In this document: positions 24,457 through 36,094 of the stretch, piece after piece
Numbering within the stretch: the stretch's first letter is position 1
How the letters are laid out: every line of letters starts with the position of its first letter
Translations under genes and position numbers: made by a program
The notes under the pieces: generated by a model
What the model saw: only the letters and a program-made list of their open reading frames with translations
What the model was told of the DNA's origin: nothing
Database searches by the model: none
Source of the DNA: Enterobacter hormaechei ATCC 49162
GTDB taxonomy: Bacteria > Pseudomonadota > Gammaproteobacteria > Enterobacterales > Enterobacteriaceae
Direction of reading: 5' to 3'
Assembly: GCF_001875655.1 (NCBI RefSeq)
Contig: NZ_MKEQ01000001.1
Coordinates: 1,550,001-1,614,000 of the forward strand
DNA length: 64,000 nucleotides

Positions 24457-26562
24457 TTAATGCGCCCCTTTCGCCTGGGTCACAATCTCGTCCAGGTTCT
24501 CAGGCATTGGCTCATACGGTGTCTCTTTCGCCGTTGGCTTGTCGACTTTCAACGCCGCCAGCGCGGTTTTGAGAGAATACAACGCCAGCACCACAACCAC
24601 CACCATAAAGAAGATGGTCAGCCCGGCATCCAGACGGTTGTTAAACACCAGCTGCGACAGCTGGGATTCGGTGTACTGCGACGGGATCTTGCCGCTATCG
24701 ATCATCGCCTGGAACTTGTTGGCGATCGCCAGGAAGCCCACCTTGTTGTCCGGGCTGAAGGCTTTCTGCCAGCCCGCCGTCAGGGTACAAATCAGCAGCC
24801 ACGCCGTTGGCACCAGTGCCACCCAGGCGTAACGCTGGCGCTTCATCTTGAACAGGACAACGGCACAAAGCATCAGCGCCATGCCCGCCAGCATCTGGTT
24901 GGCGATACCGAACAGCGGCCAGAGGGTGTTAATCCCGCCCAGCGGATCGACCACGCCCTGATGCAGGAAGTAGCCCCACGCCAGCACGCACAGTGCCGTC
25001 GCCAGCAGGTTAGCCGGGAGTGAATCGGTACGTTTCAGGTTCGGGGAGATCACCCCCAGCAGATCCTGCAACATAAAGCGCGCCGCGCGCGTACCGGCAT
25101 CCACCGCCGTCAGGATAAACAGCGCCTCGAACAGAATGGCGAAGTGATACCAGAACGAGACATCCATCAGCCCGCCCAGCGCGCCGTGAAGGATGTAGGC
25201 CATGCCCACCGCCAGCGTCGGTGCCCCACCCGCACGGGAAATTATCGACTGCTCGCCTACCTCGTTGGCGATATGGGTCAATGTTTCCGGGGTGATCGCA
25301 AAGCCCCAGCCACTCACCACCTGCGCGGCAGAAGCGACCACATCAACGGTGCCTGCCGGAGCCAGTACCGCCATCGGGCTGTTCATCGCAAAGTAGACGC
25401 CCGGATCGATGATGCAGGCAGAGACCAGCGCCATGATGGCAACGAAGGACTCCATTAGCATGCCGCCGTAGCCAATCAGGCAGGCCTGATTTTCATTCGC
25501 CAGCATCTTCGGCGTGGTGCCAGAAGCGATCAGCGCGTGGAAGCCCGACACCGCGCCACAGGCGATGGTGATAAACAGGAACGGGAACAGGTTGCCGGTC
25601 CAGACCGGGCCGGTGCCGTCAATGAATTTGGTCAGCGCAGGCATGGTCAGGGTCGGACGCATAATCAGGATGCCGATTGCCAGCCCGACAATGGTGCCGA
25701 TTTTCAGGAACGTAGAGAGATAGTCACGCGGGGCCAGCAGCAGCCATACCGGCAGCACCGCCGCCACGAAGCCGTAGCCCACCAGCATCCAGGTCAGCTG
25801 TACGCCGGTAAAGTCGAAGAACGGTGCCCAGGTCGGGCTTTCCGCTACCCAGCCGCCGGAAATAATGGCAAACACCAGGAACACCAGGCCAATCACCGAC
25901 ACTTCGCCAATGCGTCCCGGGCGCAGGTAGCGAATGTAGATCCCCATAAACAGCGCCAGCGGAATGGTAAAGGCGACGGTATACGTCCCCCACGGGCTGT
26001 GGGTCAACGCTTTCACCACGATCATCGCCAGCACCGCGAGGATGATCACCATGATCATAAAGGTCGCCACCAGCGCAATCACCCCGGCGGTCGCCCCCAT
26101 CTCCTCTTTCACCAGTTCACCCAGCGAGCGCCCGTCGCGGCGGGTGGAGACAAACAACACCATAAAGTCCTGCACCGCGCCCGCCAGCACCACCCCCGCG
26201 AGGATCCAGATCATCCCCGGCAGGTAGCCCATCTGCGCCGCCAGCACCGGCCCCACCAGCGGGCCTGCCCCGGCAATCGCCGCAAAATGGTGACCGAACA
26301 GCACTTTTTTGTCGGTCGGCACGTAGTCCAGACCGTCATTGTGACGCACGGCAGGCGTCATGCGCGTGCCGTCTACGCCCAGTACCGTCTTCGCGATATA
26401 GCGGCCATAAAAACGGTACGCGATCAGATAAATGCAGACGGAGGCGACGACGATCCAGAGCGCATTGATCTGCTCCCCCCGGTTGAGGGCGATGTAGCCC
26501 AGGGCAAAGGCTCCCACCACGGAGAGCACCGCCCACGTAAGGTATTTCCCTGAGTTGTTCAT
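24457..26562 (-). CDS. cstA: Pyruvate/peptide transporter, carbon starvation protein CstA
   Basis: A 701-aa inner-membrane protein, exactly the E. coli length, with about 16-18 hydrophobic segments. Conserved parts include FGHHFAAIAGAGPLVGPVLAAQMGY and GFHALIASGTTPKMLANE. CstA is induced on carbon starvation and moves peptides or pyruvate into the cell. ATG at 26562 has GGACAACAACT upstream. The gap of 149 bases to entH contains its promoter; I could not single out a convincing CRP site there, although the E. coli gene is CRP-dependent. Confidence 0.96.
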   Translation of the reverse strand: MNNSGKYLTWAVLSVVGAFALGYIALNRGEQINALWIVVASVCIYLIAYRFYGRYIAKTVLGVDGTRMTPAVRHNDGLDYVPTDKKVLFGHHFAAIAGAGPLVGPVLAAQMGYLPGMIWILAGVVLAGAVQDFMVLFVSTRRDGRSLGELVKEEMGATAGVIALVATFMIMVIILAVLAMIVVKALTHSPWGTYTVAFTIPLALFMGIYIRYLRPGRIGEVSVIGLVFLVFAIISGGWVAESPTWAPFFDFTGVQLTWMLVGYGFVAAVLPVWLLLAPRDYLSTFLKIGTIVGLAIGILIMRPTLTMPALTKFIDGTGPVWTGNLFPFLFITIACGAVSGFHALIASGTTPKMLANENQACLIGYGGMLMESFVAIMALVSACIIDPGVYFAMNSPMAVLAPAGTVDVVASAAQVVSGWGFAITPETLTHIANEVGEQSIISRAGGAPTLAVGMAYILHGALGGLMDVSFWYHFAILFEALFILTAVDAGTRAARFMLQDLLGVISPNLKRTDSLPANLLATALCVLAWGYFLHQGVVDPLGGINTLWPLFGIANQMLAGMALMLCAVVLFKMKRQRYAWVALVPTAWLLICTLTAGWQKAFSPDNKVGFLAIANKFQAMIDSGKIPSQYTESQLSQLVFNNRLDAGLTIFFMVVVVVLALYSLKTALAALKVDKPTAKETPYEPMPENLDEIVTQAKGAH

Positions 26563-26711
26563 AGTTGTTGTCCGTTGTTGTGAAACAGTGAGATGTTACA
26601 TTTTGTTTCTAGAACAACGGATAAAATTTAACAACTTTGAAACGCAATAATGCGTGGTCAAACCAGAGATTTACACCACAGTGTTAAGCCGATCACTTTC
26701 AGCGGAATGCC

Positions 26712-27879
<1,168 letters not shown>

Positions 27880-27880
<1 letters not shown>

Positions 27881-28734
27881 TACTTCACCTCGCGGGAGAG
27901 CAGCGCCCACCAGGCGTCGAGGGTCGGATTTTTTGCCAGCATCACAAAATCAATGTCGCCGTGCACTTTGCGCCAGCGGGCGGCCAGCGCCATCATGCGC
28001 ACTGAATCCAGACCGAAGTCGATCAGGTTTTCGTCATCCATCGGTTCGTCGGACTCGTCCAGCAGCGGCAGGATCAGCTCACGCAGCGCGGCTTTCGTTG
28101 CCGGAACGGACGGCAGCAGCTCGTCGGTCATCACCACGCGGCCAGAGCGACCGGCCACGTATTTCAGCGACATCAGGTGCTCGTCGCGGGTGAAATCCGC
28201 CAGCGCGTCGGCGATAAAGAACGGCTTGATGTCGCGCATAAAGGCGTCGGTGGCGGTGGTCATGCAGCCGATGTGGGCGTACACGCCGGTGATCAAAAGC
28301 TGATTGCGGCCGGTCTCTTTCAGCATCTGCTCCAGCGGCGAGCGGTGAAACGCGCTGTAGCGCCACTTCACCAGCACGGTGTCCGCTTCGTCCGGGGTCA
28401 GCTCTTCGACGATGCGCTGCTGCTCCGGCGAGCGGGTCAGGCCCGGCCCCCACATATCGTTCAGCAGGGCGCGGTCTTCATCGCTCTGCTCTTTCGGCTG
28501 CGCGGTGTAGTACACGGGAATGTTGTGTTCTTTGCAGTACGCGCGCAGTCTGGCGATGTTCGCCACCACCTGCTGCATCATGTCGCTATTTTCGCCCCAG
28601 AAGTTCAGAAAGTATTCCTGCATATCATGGATCAGCAGTGCGGCGCGTTCCGGCTCAAACGCCCAGTTCACCTTGTTGGTCGGCAGTTCGGCGGCGGTTG
28701 GCAGCGCGTAAGCGGTTAATTTTGGAATGGCCAT
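27880..28734 (-). CDS. entB: Isochorismatase / aryl carrier protein EntB
   Basis: A 284-aa two-domain protein. Residues 1 to about 205 are the isochorismatase (LLIHDMQEYFLNFW, TGVYAHIGCMTTA) that hydrolyses isochorismate to dihydro-dihydroxybenzoate. The C terminus is the aryl carrier domain with phosphopantetheine attachment at Ser244 in IDFGLDSVRMM, the site served by EntD. The carrier part receives dihydroxybenzoate from EntE and passes it to EntF. ATG at 28734 lies 10 bases after the entE stop. Confidence 0.97.
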
Positions 28735-28744
28735 TCTCTGTTCC

Positions 28745-30355
28745 TCAGCCCCGGGCGCGTTCAGCAAGCCACAGGCGCAACTGTTTCTTATCAACTTTGC
28801 CGACCGGCGTGAGCGGAAGCGCATCCACGCTCTCCACGCGGTCTGGCAGCTTAAATTCGGCAACGCCCTGCTCGCGCAGGAAGCGGCGCACCTCAACCGC
28901 ACGCAGGGGCTGTTTCACCACCAGATACGCGCAGCTTTTTTCACCCAGCAGGCTGTCCTCCATGCTCACCAGCGCGGCATGGTTCACCGCTTCGTGGCGC
29001 AGCAGCAGGTTTTCGATCTCTTCGGCGGCGATCTTCTCGCCACCACGGTTGATCTGATCTTTCTCGCGCCCCTGCACGGTGATGTACCCCTGCTCGTCGA
29101 TGGCGATCAGATCGCCGGAACAGTAAAAGCCGTCGGCGTCGAAGGCGCTGGCGTTATGTTCCGGGCTGTTGAAATAGCCGCGGAAGGTGTACGGGCCGCG
29201 CGTCATCAGACGTCCGACCTCCCCGCGCGGCAGCGGGTTGCCGTCCTCGTCCGCCACCCACACCTCATCATCCGGGCACATCGGGCGGCCCTGGGTGTTA
29301 ATGATGCGTTCCGGCGCGTCGTCGAGCGCGGTGTAGTTCACCAGCCCTTCCGCCATGCCAAACACCTGTTGCAGCTGGCAGCCGATTTCCGCCGGAATAC
29401 GCGCCGCAAGCGTGGCGGAGAGGCGCGCCCCGCCCACCTGGAGCAGCTTCAGGGATTTAAGCTGCGCGTTCCCCGCGCCGTCGGCAATCGCCTGCAACCA
29501 CAGGCTGACCGCGGGCGGCACCAGCGAGGTGACGTTTATCTGATGCTGCTCAATCAGCGGGAAGCAGAGCGTGGCGCTCGGATCGTTCGCCAGCACCACG
29601 CAGCCGCCCGCCGTGAAAACGCCTAACGATCCCGGCGAGCTCATGGCGTAGTTGTGCGCCGCAGGGAGCGCGTTCAGATAACGGGTGTGCGCAGTGATAC
29701 CGCAAATCTCGTTGCTGCGGCGGATGCTGTAGTCGTAATCGTTGTGCGTACGCGGGATCAGCTTCGGCGTGCCGGTGCTGCCGCCGGAAAGCTGGAAGAA
29801 CGCCACTTCGTCGGCGGGCGTCGGGTTCGGGATGAAATTGTCCGCCGGGCGCGCAATCGCCGCTTCCAGCGCGTGTTCGCCCTTATCGCCGCGCAGCAGC
29901 ACGACGCGTACCGAGCGATGCGCATCCACAAAAGTGTTGAGAAAATCATCGCCCGCGAACAGCGCGTGGTCGCGATCGGCAATCAGCACGGCGGGTTTGA
30001 TCTGCAAGGCGTAAGCATTCAGTTCGCTGCGCTGATGGCTAAAGAGCGCGTTGACCGGCGCGACGCCAATTTGCAGCAGCGCGAAGAAGGTGATGTAGAA
30101 CTCGGCAACGTTGCCGAGCTGCACCAGCGCGGTCTCGCCGCGATGCAGCCCCTGCGCCTGAAGGGCGGACGCCAGGTTATTCACCGACTGATGAAACGCG
30201 CGATAGGTGATGCGGCGATCGCCGTCAATAATCGCGACCGCATCGCTGTCCGCATGGTCCGTCAGGATGTGGGTCAGGGGCCGATCCTGCCAGTAGCCTT
30301 TTTCACGGTAGCGGCGGGCGAATTCCTCAGGCCAGCGGGTAAAGGGAATAGTCAT
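28745..30355 (-). CDS. entE: 2,3-dihydroxybenzoate-AMP ligase
   Basis: A 536-aa adenylate-forming enzyme, the same length as in E. coli, that activates 2,3-dihydroxybenzoate with ATP and loads it onto EntB. Motifs: A3 [23 protein letters not shown]5 [13 protein letters not shown]7/A8 [36 protein letters not shown], and the A10 lysine in [14 protein letters not shown]. It follows entC by nine bases in the operon. Confidence 0.97.
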   Translation of the reverse strand: MTIPFTRWPEEFARRYREKGYWQDRPLTHILTDHADSDAVAIIDGDRRITYRAFHQSVNNLASALQAQGLHRGETALVQLGNVAEFYITFFALLQIGVAPVNALFSHQRSELNAYALQIKPAVLIADRDHALFAGDDFLNTFVDAHRSVRVVLLRGDKGEHALEAAIARPADNFIPNPTPADEVAFFQLSGGSTGTPKLIPRTHNDYDYSIRRSNEICGITAHTRYLNALPAAHNYAMSSPGSLGVFTAGGCVVLANDPSATLCFPLIEQHQINVTSLVPPAVSLWLQAIADGAGNAQLKSLKLLQVGGARLSATLAARIPAEIGCQLQQVFGMAEGLVNYTALDDAPERIINTQGRPMCPDDEVWVADEDGNPLPRGEVGRLMTRGPYTFRGYFNSPEHNASAFDADGFYCSGDLIAIDEQGYITVQGREKDQINRGGEKIAAEEIENLLLRHEAVNHAALVSMEDSLLGEKSCAYLVVKQPLRAVEVRRFLREQGVAEFKLPDRVESVDALPLTPVGKVDKKQLRLWLAERARG

Positions 30356-30364
30356 GAGCGTTCC

Positions 30365-31540
30365 TTAGTGCAGTCCGAACACGTTGAGCATGGTGGAGAG
30401 CTTCACGCCCGTCTCGCGCCACTCGCCCACCGGGGAGGAAGCAGGCACAATGCCCGCACCGGCAAACAGGCGAACGGTATTTTGATGCAGCCGCGCGCAG
30501 CGGATAGTCACCACCCACTCGCCGTTGCCTTCGCTGTCGCACCAGCCAACGATGCCGCCAAACAGTTCACGGTCGAAGGGTTCCAGCTCGGCAATCAGCT
30601 CTTTTGCCGCCTGATGCGGGAAGCCGCTCAGGGCCGGGGTCGGGTGCAGCAGGCAGGCCAGCGTCAGGGCGTTCTCGTTTTCACGCGCGTCACCTTCTAC
30701 CGGCGTGGCCAGATGCCACAGCGTTGGCGTGGTGATGAGCTGCGGGGAAGACGGCATGCTCAGATGATGGCTGCGCGGTTGCAGAAGGGTTTTCATCGCC
30801 TGGGTCACCAGGTCGTGTTCGTGACGGTCTTTTTCGGAAGCCAGCAGCTTAGTGCCCGCTTCGCGATCCAGCACATCGTCCGGCTGACGGCGCGCGGAGC
30901 CTGCCAGCGGCAGCGAGCTAAAATGCGCGCCCTCTTTACGCAGCAGCAGTTCCGGGCTGGCACCCAGCAGTACGCCGCCGTCTTCCAGCGGCACGTGGAA
31001 GTTAAAGCTCGCCGGGTTCTGGGCGATCAGGCGCTCCATCAGCGCGCTGCTATCAATCTTTTTGTCGGTGGCGATATCAATCAGGCGCGACAGCACCACC
31101 TTATTCACCTGCGGCGTGGCGGTGAGCGACGCGGCGCGAGCGACCATCTCCTCGAAAACCGGCTGCGGTGGGATCTCGGTGCGCTGTTGCACATTCAGCG
31201 TCTGCGCGCCGGAGGCGTAGCGTGCGGACTGCTGACGCGCCGGGCGGGAGAAGGTTTGCCAGCGTTGCGGAATATACAGCGACGACGGTTTGCGGGTATC
31301 GAAGGGGATCGCCCCGACCATCACCGGATGGGCAATGCCGCTGGCTTTCGCTTTCCGGAAAGCCTGGGCTAATTTCTGCTGAAAGGGACCTGCCGGATCG
31401 TCACCGCCGACGGCGGGTTCAGAAAAACGGGCAAAACAGCCGGACGTGGTAAAACTGCGGTAAGGCGACATAAAGAAAAAGCTGTCTGATTGCAGCGTAG
31501 TCGCGGTGTGCTGAACTTCCTCAGCCAGGGACGTGTCCAT
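30365..31540 (-). CDS. entC: Isochorismate synthase EntC
   Basis: A 391-aa chorismate-using enzyme that makes isochorismate, the first committed step to enterobactin. The C-terminal chorismate-binding core includes [42 protein letters not shown] and [13 protein letters not shown] chose ATG at 31540 (MDTSLAEEV), with a full AAGGAGG upstream, giving the E. coli length. It is the first gene of entCEBAH, divergent from fepB, with two Fur-box matches in the gap. Confidence 0.97.
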   Translation of the reverse strand: MDTSLAEEVQHTATTLQSDSFFFMSPYRSFTTSGCFARFSEPAVGGDDPAGPFQQKLAQAFRKAKASGIAHPVMVGAIPFDTRKPSSLYIPQRWQTFSRPARQQSARYASGAQTLNVQQRTEIPPQPVFEEMVARAASLTATPQVNKVVLSRLIDIATDKKIDSSALMERLIAQNPASFNFHVPLEDGGVLLGASPELLLRKEGAHFSSLPLAGSARRQPDDVLDREAGTKLLASEKDRHEHDLVTQAMKTLLQPRSHHLSMPSSPQLITTPTLWHLATPVEGDARENENALTLACLLHPTPALSGFPHQAAKELIAELEPFDRELFGGIVGWCDSEGNGEWVVTIRCARLHQNTVRLFAGAGIVPASSPVGEWRETGVKLSTMLNVFGLH

Positions 31541-31569
31541 ATCATCCTCCTTAAAATGATAAAAGAAGC

Positions 31570-31588
31570 AATAATGATTATCATTTAT
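31570..31588. promoter_or_regulatory. Fur box, entC side of the entC/fepB promoter region
   Basis: AATAATGATTATCATTTAT matches the 19-base Fur consensus GATAATGATAATCATTATC at 14 positions, with a perfectly palindromic core AATGATTATCATT. It lies 30-48 bases upstream of entC. Confidence 0.8.
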
Positions 31589-31684
31589 ATTTTCGTCGGC
31601 TAACCTAATCCCACATCGCCCCGCTGTCAACCATCGGGCAATTAACTTGTGCGACAAACGCTTGCATCCCTTCCCCGCAACCAT

Positions 31685-31703
31685 GAAAATGAGAAGCATT
31701 ATC
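31685..31703. promoter_or_regulatory. Fur box, fepB side of the entC/fepB promoter region
   Basis: GAAAATGAGAAGCATTATC matches the Fur consensus at 16 of 19 positions. It lies 26-44 bases before the fepB start codon. Two Fur sites serving the two divergent promoters are also known in E. coli. Confidence 0.75.
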
Positions 31704-31728
31704 TTCAATAAAAACAGGATGCCGCTCT

Positions 31729-32688
31729 GTGAAACTCCCTGCCGTTTGCCGCAATGCCCTTCTTCTGACAGGACTTTTTGTTTTAGGACTAACCTCAGCG
31801 GTCGCCGCCGACTGGCCGCGCCAGGTCACCGACAGCCGCGGTGTGTATACGCTTGAGAGCAAACCGACGCGCATTGTCTCCACCAGCGTGACCTTAACCG
31901 GCTCTCTGCTGGCGATTGACGCGCCGGTCATTGCCAGCGGTGCGACCACGCCGAACAACCGCGTGGCGGATGCGCAGGGCTTCCTGCGCCAATGGGGGGA
32001 TATTGCAAAACAGCGTAATGTTGCCCGGCTGTACATCGGCGAGCCGAGCGCCGAAGCGGTCGCGGCCCAGATGCCGGACCTGATTTTGATCAGCGCCACC
32101 GGCGGGGATTCCGCGCTGGCGCTGTACGATCAGCTCTCCGCCATCGCCCCGACGCTTATCATTAACTACGACGACAAAAGCTGGCAGGAACTGCTCACCC
32201 AGCTGGGGACGATCACCGGGCACGAAAAACAGGCCGCTGAACGCATCGCTGCCTTTGATAAACAGCTCGCCCAGGTGAAACAGCAGATGAAACTGCCGCC
32301 GCAGCCGGTGAACGCCATCGTCTACACCGCCGCCGCGCACACGGCGAACCTGTGGACCGCGGAATCGGCGCAGGGCAAGCTGCTGCACCAGCTGGGCTTT
32401 ACGCTGGCGGACCTGCCCGCCGGGCTGCACACCTCGAAAAGCCAGGGCAAGCGCCACGACATCATTCAACTGGGTGGAGAAAATCTGGCGACGGGGCTGA
32501 ACGGTGAAGGGTTGTTCGTGTTTGCGGGCGACCAGAAAGATGTGGATGCGATTTACGCTAATCCGCTGCTGGCGCATTTGCCGTCGGTGAAGAACAAACG
32601 CGTCTGGGCATTGGGAACCGAGACGTTCCGCCTGGATTATTACAGCGCGATGTTGGTGTTGCAGCGTTTGAATTCAATTTTTAAATAA
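31729..32688 (+). CDS. fepB: Ferric enterobactin periplasmic binding protein FepB
   Basis: A 319-aa class III periplasmic binding protein that carries ferric enterobactin to FepDGC. The signal peptide covers about residues 1-26 ([18 protein letters not shown]). The mature domain shows [24 protein letters not shown] and [13 protein letters not shown]. It begins with GTG at 31729, with AGGA nine bases upstream, the only start consistent with the family signal peptide. It is monocistronic; a repeat element follows and separates it from the convergent entS. Confidence 0.95.
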   Translation: MKLPAVCRNALLLTGLFVLGLTSAVAADWPRQVTDSRGVYTLESKPTRIVSTSVTLTGSLLAIDAPVIASGATTPNNRVADAQGFLRQWGDIAKQRNVARLYIGEPSAEAVAAQMPDLILISATGGDSALALYDQLSAIAPTLIINYDDKSWQELLTQLGTITGHEKQAAERIAAFDKQLAQVKQQMKLPPQPVNAIVYTAAAHTANLWTAESAQGKLLHQLGFTLADLPAGLHTSKSQGKRHDIIQLGGENLATGLNGEGLFVFAGDQKDVDAIYANPLLAHLPSVKNKRVWALGTETFRLDYYSAMLVLQRLNSIFK

Positions 32689-32701
32689 GTGGCACATTCC
32701 C

Positions 32702-32772
32702 CGTAGGCCCGGTAAGCGCAGCGCCACCGGGCGTTTTGTCGGGTGGCGGCTACGCCTTACCCGACCTACAGG
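32702..32772. repeat. Paired GTAGGCC-type repeat between fepB and entS
   Basis: Units GTAGGCCCGGTAAGCGCAGC and GGGTGGCGGCTACGCCTTAC face each other. The right end covers the last codons and the stop codon of entS, so the repeat supplies part of the coding sequence. Confidence 0.75.
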
Positions 32773-33992
32773 GGCTGCCTGAACCGACGCAACTCCGCCA
32801 AAACCGCCAATAAAATCACGCCAACAACGGCTAACACAAACCCGCTGCTGCTCGCCGAGGCCACCGGGGTCATAATCGCCCCCAGCCCGCCGAGGATCGC
32901 CGCGCCGATCGCATCGCCCGTCACGTTCTGCGCGGTCCACAGGCCGTTAATGCGCCCGAGCATCCCTTCCGGCGTCTGGGTCTGGATCAGGGTGTACTGC
33001 AAAAGCGAACTGACGGCGCTCAGCCAGCCGAAAATCACCAGACACATTACCCCCAGCGCCCACACCGGCATCAGGCTGAAAAAGCCAATGGCGATAAACG
33101 AGGCCAGCGTCGCCACCAGCATAATCAATCCCGGTCTCGCGCTCTGCGCCAGGTTGCCGCTGGTGAGTGCCCCGAAGGCCGCACCGAGCGGAATGGCGGC
33201 GTACAGCACGCCAATCTCCGAGGCGCTCATCTGCCACTCCCCCGCCAGCGCGGGGTAGAGCACGCGCACCGCGCTTGCCATCGTCAGCAATCCACCGAGC
33301 AGCGCAATGCCACCTATCAGCGGGTTGCTGAACAGAAAACGAATCGCAGCCATCAGCGATTTCAGCGGATGCTCGCGCGGCTGCGGCGGAGGCGGCAGGA
33401 GCGGCAGACGCAGCAGGGTCAGGGTGGTGATAAACGTTCCCGCCGCCGCCAGCCCGTAGTTCCACGCCACATTGCCGGTCGCCAGCAACAACCCGCCGAC
33501 CATCGGCGAAATCACTGAACCCAGACGCACGGTGAGCATGGTAATCGCCCCCGCCTGCATCAGGTTTTCGCGCCCGACCAGCGCAGGCGTGGCCGCCAGC
33601 AGCGCCGTCACGCCCAGCGAGGCAAAAAAGCCGTCCCACAGCCCCAGCGCGTAAATGGCAATCAGCGACGGCTCCGGCAGCATCGCGTTCAGGCACAGCC
33701 CGATAAAGCCCACGCCGCAGGTGCCGCGCGCCAGCAGGATCAGCTTCTTACGCTCGTAGCGGTCCGCCAGCACGCCGCCGACCATCAGGCCGATGAACAT
33801 CGCCCCGCCGGTTAAGGTGACGGATAACCCCACCAGCCAGCTGGAGTGGGTCATGGACTGGATCTGTACCGGCACGGCGACGCCGAGCAGGCCGAGGGAC
33901 AAAATGGAGATAAAGCGAGCGATAAAAACGGCGCGATACGCCGGGTGCGTTTTCAGCAGGCTGAGGTTGAGCAGCCAGGATTTTTGATTCAT
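32766..33992 (-). CDS. entS: Enterobactin exporter EntS (MFS)
   Basis: A 408-aa major facilitator with 12 predicted membrane segments that exports enterobactin across the inner membrane. [19 protein letters not shown] is the MFS loop 2-3 signature and [24 protein letters not shown] the conserved start. It is slightly shorter than the E. coli protein (416 aa) at the C terminus, where the intergenic repeat overlaps the gene. It is divergent from fepD across a Fur box. Confidence 0.95.
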   Translation of the reverse strand: MNQKSWLLNLSLLKTHPAYRAVFIARFISILSLGLLGVAVPVQIQSMTHSSWLVGLSVTLTGGAMFIGLMVGGVLADRYERKKLILLARGTCGVGFIGLCLNAMLPEPSLIAIYALGLWDGFFASLGVTALLAATPALVGRENLMQAGAITMLTVRLGSVISPMVGGLLLATGNVAWNYGLAAAGTFITTLTLLRLPLLPPPPQPREHPLKSLMAAIRFLFSNPLIGGIALLGGLLTMASAVRVLYPALAGEWQMSASEIGVLYAAIPLGAAFGALTSGNLAQSARPGLIMLVATLASFIAIGFFSLMPVWALGVMCLVIFGWLSAVSSLLQYTLIQTQTPEGMLGRINGLWTAQNVTGDAIGAAILGGLGAIMTPVASASSSGFVLAVVGVILLAVLAELRRFRQPL

Positions 33993-34058
33993 GACAAAGC
34001 CTTGAGTCTAATTCTACCCATTCCATGGGCGCACATGCTAACATAGCCAAATAAGATA

Positions 34059-34083
34059 GATAACGATAATCACTATCATTATC
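34059..34083. promoter_or_regulatory. Overlapping Fur boxes between entS and fepD
   Basis: Two overlapping 19-base matches: GATAACGATAATCACTATC (34059, 17/19) and GATAATCACTATCATTATC (34065, 16/19), offset by six bases as in strong Fur operators. This is the best Fur site in the window and should control entS and fepDGC together. Confidence 0.88.
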
Positions 34084-34100
34084 AAATCATGGATGTTGCT

Positions 34101-35105
34101 ATGTCGTTTTCCTCTTCTGCGGTGCGCGCCGTTGCCGTGCCCGCGTTATTGCTACTGCTAATCCTTGCGATTGCACTCAGCCTGCTGGTCGGCGCGAAGC
34201 CGCTGCCCGCGTCCGTTATCGTTGATGCGCTCTCCGGCACCTGCCAGAGCGCAGACTGCACCATCGTGCTCGACGCGCGCCTGCCCCGCACCCTTGCCGG
34301 ACTGCTGGCCGGTGGCGCGCTCGGCCTTGCCGGTGCCCTGATGCAAACCCTCACCCGTAACCCGCTGGCGGACCCCGGCATTCTCGGCGTTAACTCCGGG
34401 GCCAGCTTTGCCATCGTGCTCGGCGCGGCGCTGTTCGGGTTAACGTCGCCCTCTGAACAGCTGGTGATGGCCTTTTGCGGCGCGCTGGCCGCCTCGCTGG
34501 TGGTCGCGTTTACCGGCAGTCAGGGCGGCGGTCAGCTCAGCCCGGTACGTCTGACGCTGGCGGGCGTGGCGCTCGCGGCGGTGCTGGAAGGCTTGTCCAA
34601 CGGCATCGCCCTGCTCAACCCGGACGTGTATGACCAGCTGCGCTTCTGGCAGGCTGGTTCGCTGGATATTCGTACCCTTGAAACCTTAAACGTGGTGGTG
34701 ATCCCGGTGATTATCGCCGCCGCCGTGGCGCTCTTTTTAAGCCGATCGCTGAACAGCCTGAGCCTCGGCAGCGACACCGCGACCGCCCTCGGCAACCGCG
34801 TGGCGCGCACGCAGCTGACGGGTCTGCTCGCCATCACGGTACTGTGCGGCAGCGCGACCGCCGTGGTCGGTCCCATTGCCTTTATCGGCCTGATGATGCC
34901 GCACATGGCGCGCTGGCTGGTGGGGGCGGATCACCGCTGGTCGCTGCCGGTCACGCTGCTGGCGACCCCTGCCCTGCTGCTGTTTGCCGACGTACTGGGC
35001 CGCCTGCTGGTGCCGGGTGAACTGCGCGTCTCGGTGGTCAGCGCCTTTATCGGCGCGCCGGTGCTGATCTTCCTGGTACGACGCAGACCGGGAGGTAGCG
35101 CATGA
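34101..35105 (+). CDS. fepD: Ferric enterobactin ABC permease FepD
   Basis: A 334-aa FecCD-family inner-membrane permease with about ten membrane segments. RLPRTLAGLLAGGALGLAGALMQTLTRNPLADPGILGVNSGA and GPIAFIGLMMPHMARWLVGADHR are family signatures; the second contacts FepC. An in-frame ATG at 34089 is possible, but 34101 (MSFSSS) has GGA at a proper distance and gives the E. coli length. Its stop overlaps the fepG start. Confidence 0.95.
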   Translation: MSFSSSAVRAVAVPALLLLLILAIALSLLVGAKPLPASVIVDALSGTCQSADCTIVLDARLPRTLAGLLAGGALGLAGALMQTLTRNPLADPGILGVNSGASFAIVLGAALFGLTSPSEQLVMAFCGALAASLVVAFTGSQGGGQLSPVRLTLAGVALAAVLEGLSNGIALLNPDVYDQLRFWQAGSLDIRTLETLNVVVIPVIIAAAVALFLSRSLNSLSLGSDTATALGNRVARTQLTGLLAITVLCGSATAVVGPIAFIGLMMPHMARWLVGADHRWSLPVTLLATPALLLFADVLGRLLVPGELRVSVVSAFIGAPVLIFLVRRRPGGSA

Positions 35106-36094
35106 TGGCTCCATCCCGTCGTTTACTTACCAGCGTCTCCCTGCTTGTCGTCGCCAGTCTGCTGCTGGCGGTCTGGAGCCTGCAAAGCGGCGCGGTGACG
35201 CTTGATTTTTCTCAGGTGTTTAACGCCCTCATTGGCAGCGCGCCGCGCAACATCACCATGGTGGTGACGGAGTGGCGACTGCCGCGCGTGGCGATGGCGA
35301 TCCTGGTCGGCGCGGCGCTCGGGGTTAGCGGTGCGATATTCCAGTCGCTGATGCGTAACCCGCTGGGCAGCCCGGACGTGATGGGCCTGAATACCGGCGC
35401 ATGGAGTGGCGTGCTGGTGGCGATGGTGCTGTTCGGACAGCATCTGACGGCGATCACCTTTACGGCGATGGCGGGCGGCATTCTCACCTCCCTGCTTATC
35501 TGGGCGCTGGCCTGGCGCAACGGCATCGACACCTTCCGCCTGATCATCATCGGGATCGGCATCCGCGCGATGCTGATGGCCTTTAATACCTGGCTTCTGT
35601 TGCAGGCGTCGCTGGAAACCGCGCTCTCCGCCGGGCTGTGGTACGCCGGTTCCCTTAACGGTCTGACGTGGGGAAAAACCTGGCCCGCCGCGCCGCTGAT
35701 TTTGCTGATGTTTATCGGCGCGCTGCTGCTGGTGCGGCGCATGCGCCTGCTGGAGATGGGCGACGACAGCGCCTGCGCGCTGGGCGTGAGCGTGGAGCGT
35801 TCGCGCCTGCTGCTGATGCTGGTCGCCGTACTGCTGACCGCCGCCTCTACCGCCATCGCCGGGCCGATCTCGTTTATTGCCCTCGTCGCGCCGCATATTG
35901 CGCGGCGTCTTAGCGGGACGGCGCGATGGGTCTTAACCCAGGCGGCGCTGTGCGGCGCGCTGCTGCTGCTGGCTGCCGATCTCTGCGCCCAGCGGCTGTT
36001 TATGCCTTATCAACTGCCGGTGGGCGTGGTAACCGTCAGCCTCGGCGGGATTTACCTCATCGTCTTGCTCGTTCAGGAGTCACGCAAGAAATGA
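35102..36094 (+). CDS. fepG: Ferric enterobactin ABC permease FepG
   Basis: A 330-aa FecCD-family permease, partner of FepD in a heterodimeric channel. WRLPRVAMAILVGAALGVSGAIFQSLMRNPLGSPDVMGLNTGAWSG and GPISFIALVAPHIARRLSG are the conserved regions. It starts at ATG 35102 (or the next codon, 35105), overlapping the fepD stop, and ends overlapping the fepC start (ATGA). Confidence 0.95.
   Translation: MMAPSRRLLTSVSLLVVASLLLAVWSLQSGAVTLDFSQVFNALIGSAPRNITMVVTEWRLPRVAMAILVGAALGVSGAIFQSLMRNPLGSPDVMGLNTGAWSGVLVAMVLFGQHLTAITFTAMAGGILTSLLIWALAWRNGIDTFRLIIIGIGIRAMLMAFNTWLLLQASLETALSAGLWYAGSLNGLTWGKTWPAAPLILLMFIGALLLVRRMRLLEMGDDSACALGVSVERSRLLLMLVAVLLTAASTAIAGPISFIALVAPHIARRLSGTARWVLTQAALCGALLLLAADLCAQRLFMPYQLPVGVVTVSLGGIYLIVLLVQESRKK

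Noticed and set aside
25537..26553. Open frame of 338 codons on the plus strand
   Set aside because: It is antisense to cstA. The product is almost entirely charged and polar, as expected opposite a membrane protein gene.
26563..26711. CRP site upstream of cstA
   Set aside because: TGTGA is followed by no acceptable TCACA partner at six-base spacing, and the other candidates match poorly, so I did not annotate one despite the known CRP control in E. coli.
29654..31372. Open frame of 572 codons on the plus strand
   Set aside because: It lies opposite entE and entC, whose proteins match known families over their full length. The antisense product is rich in Arg, His and Gln, typical of a GC-rich shadow frame.
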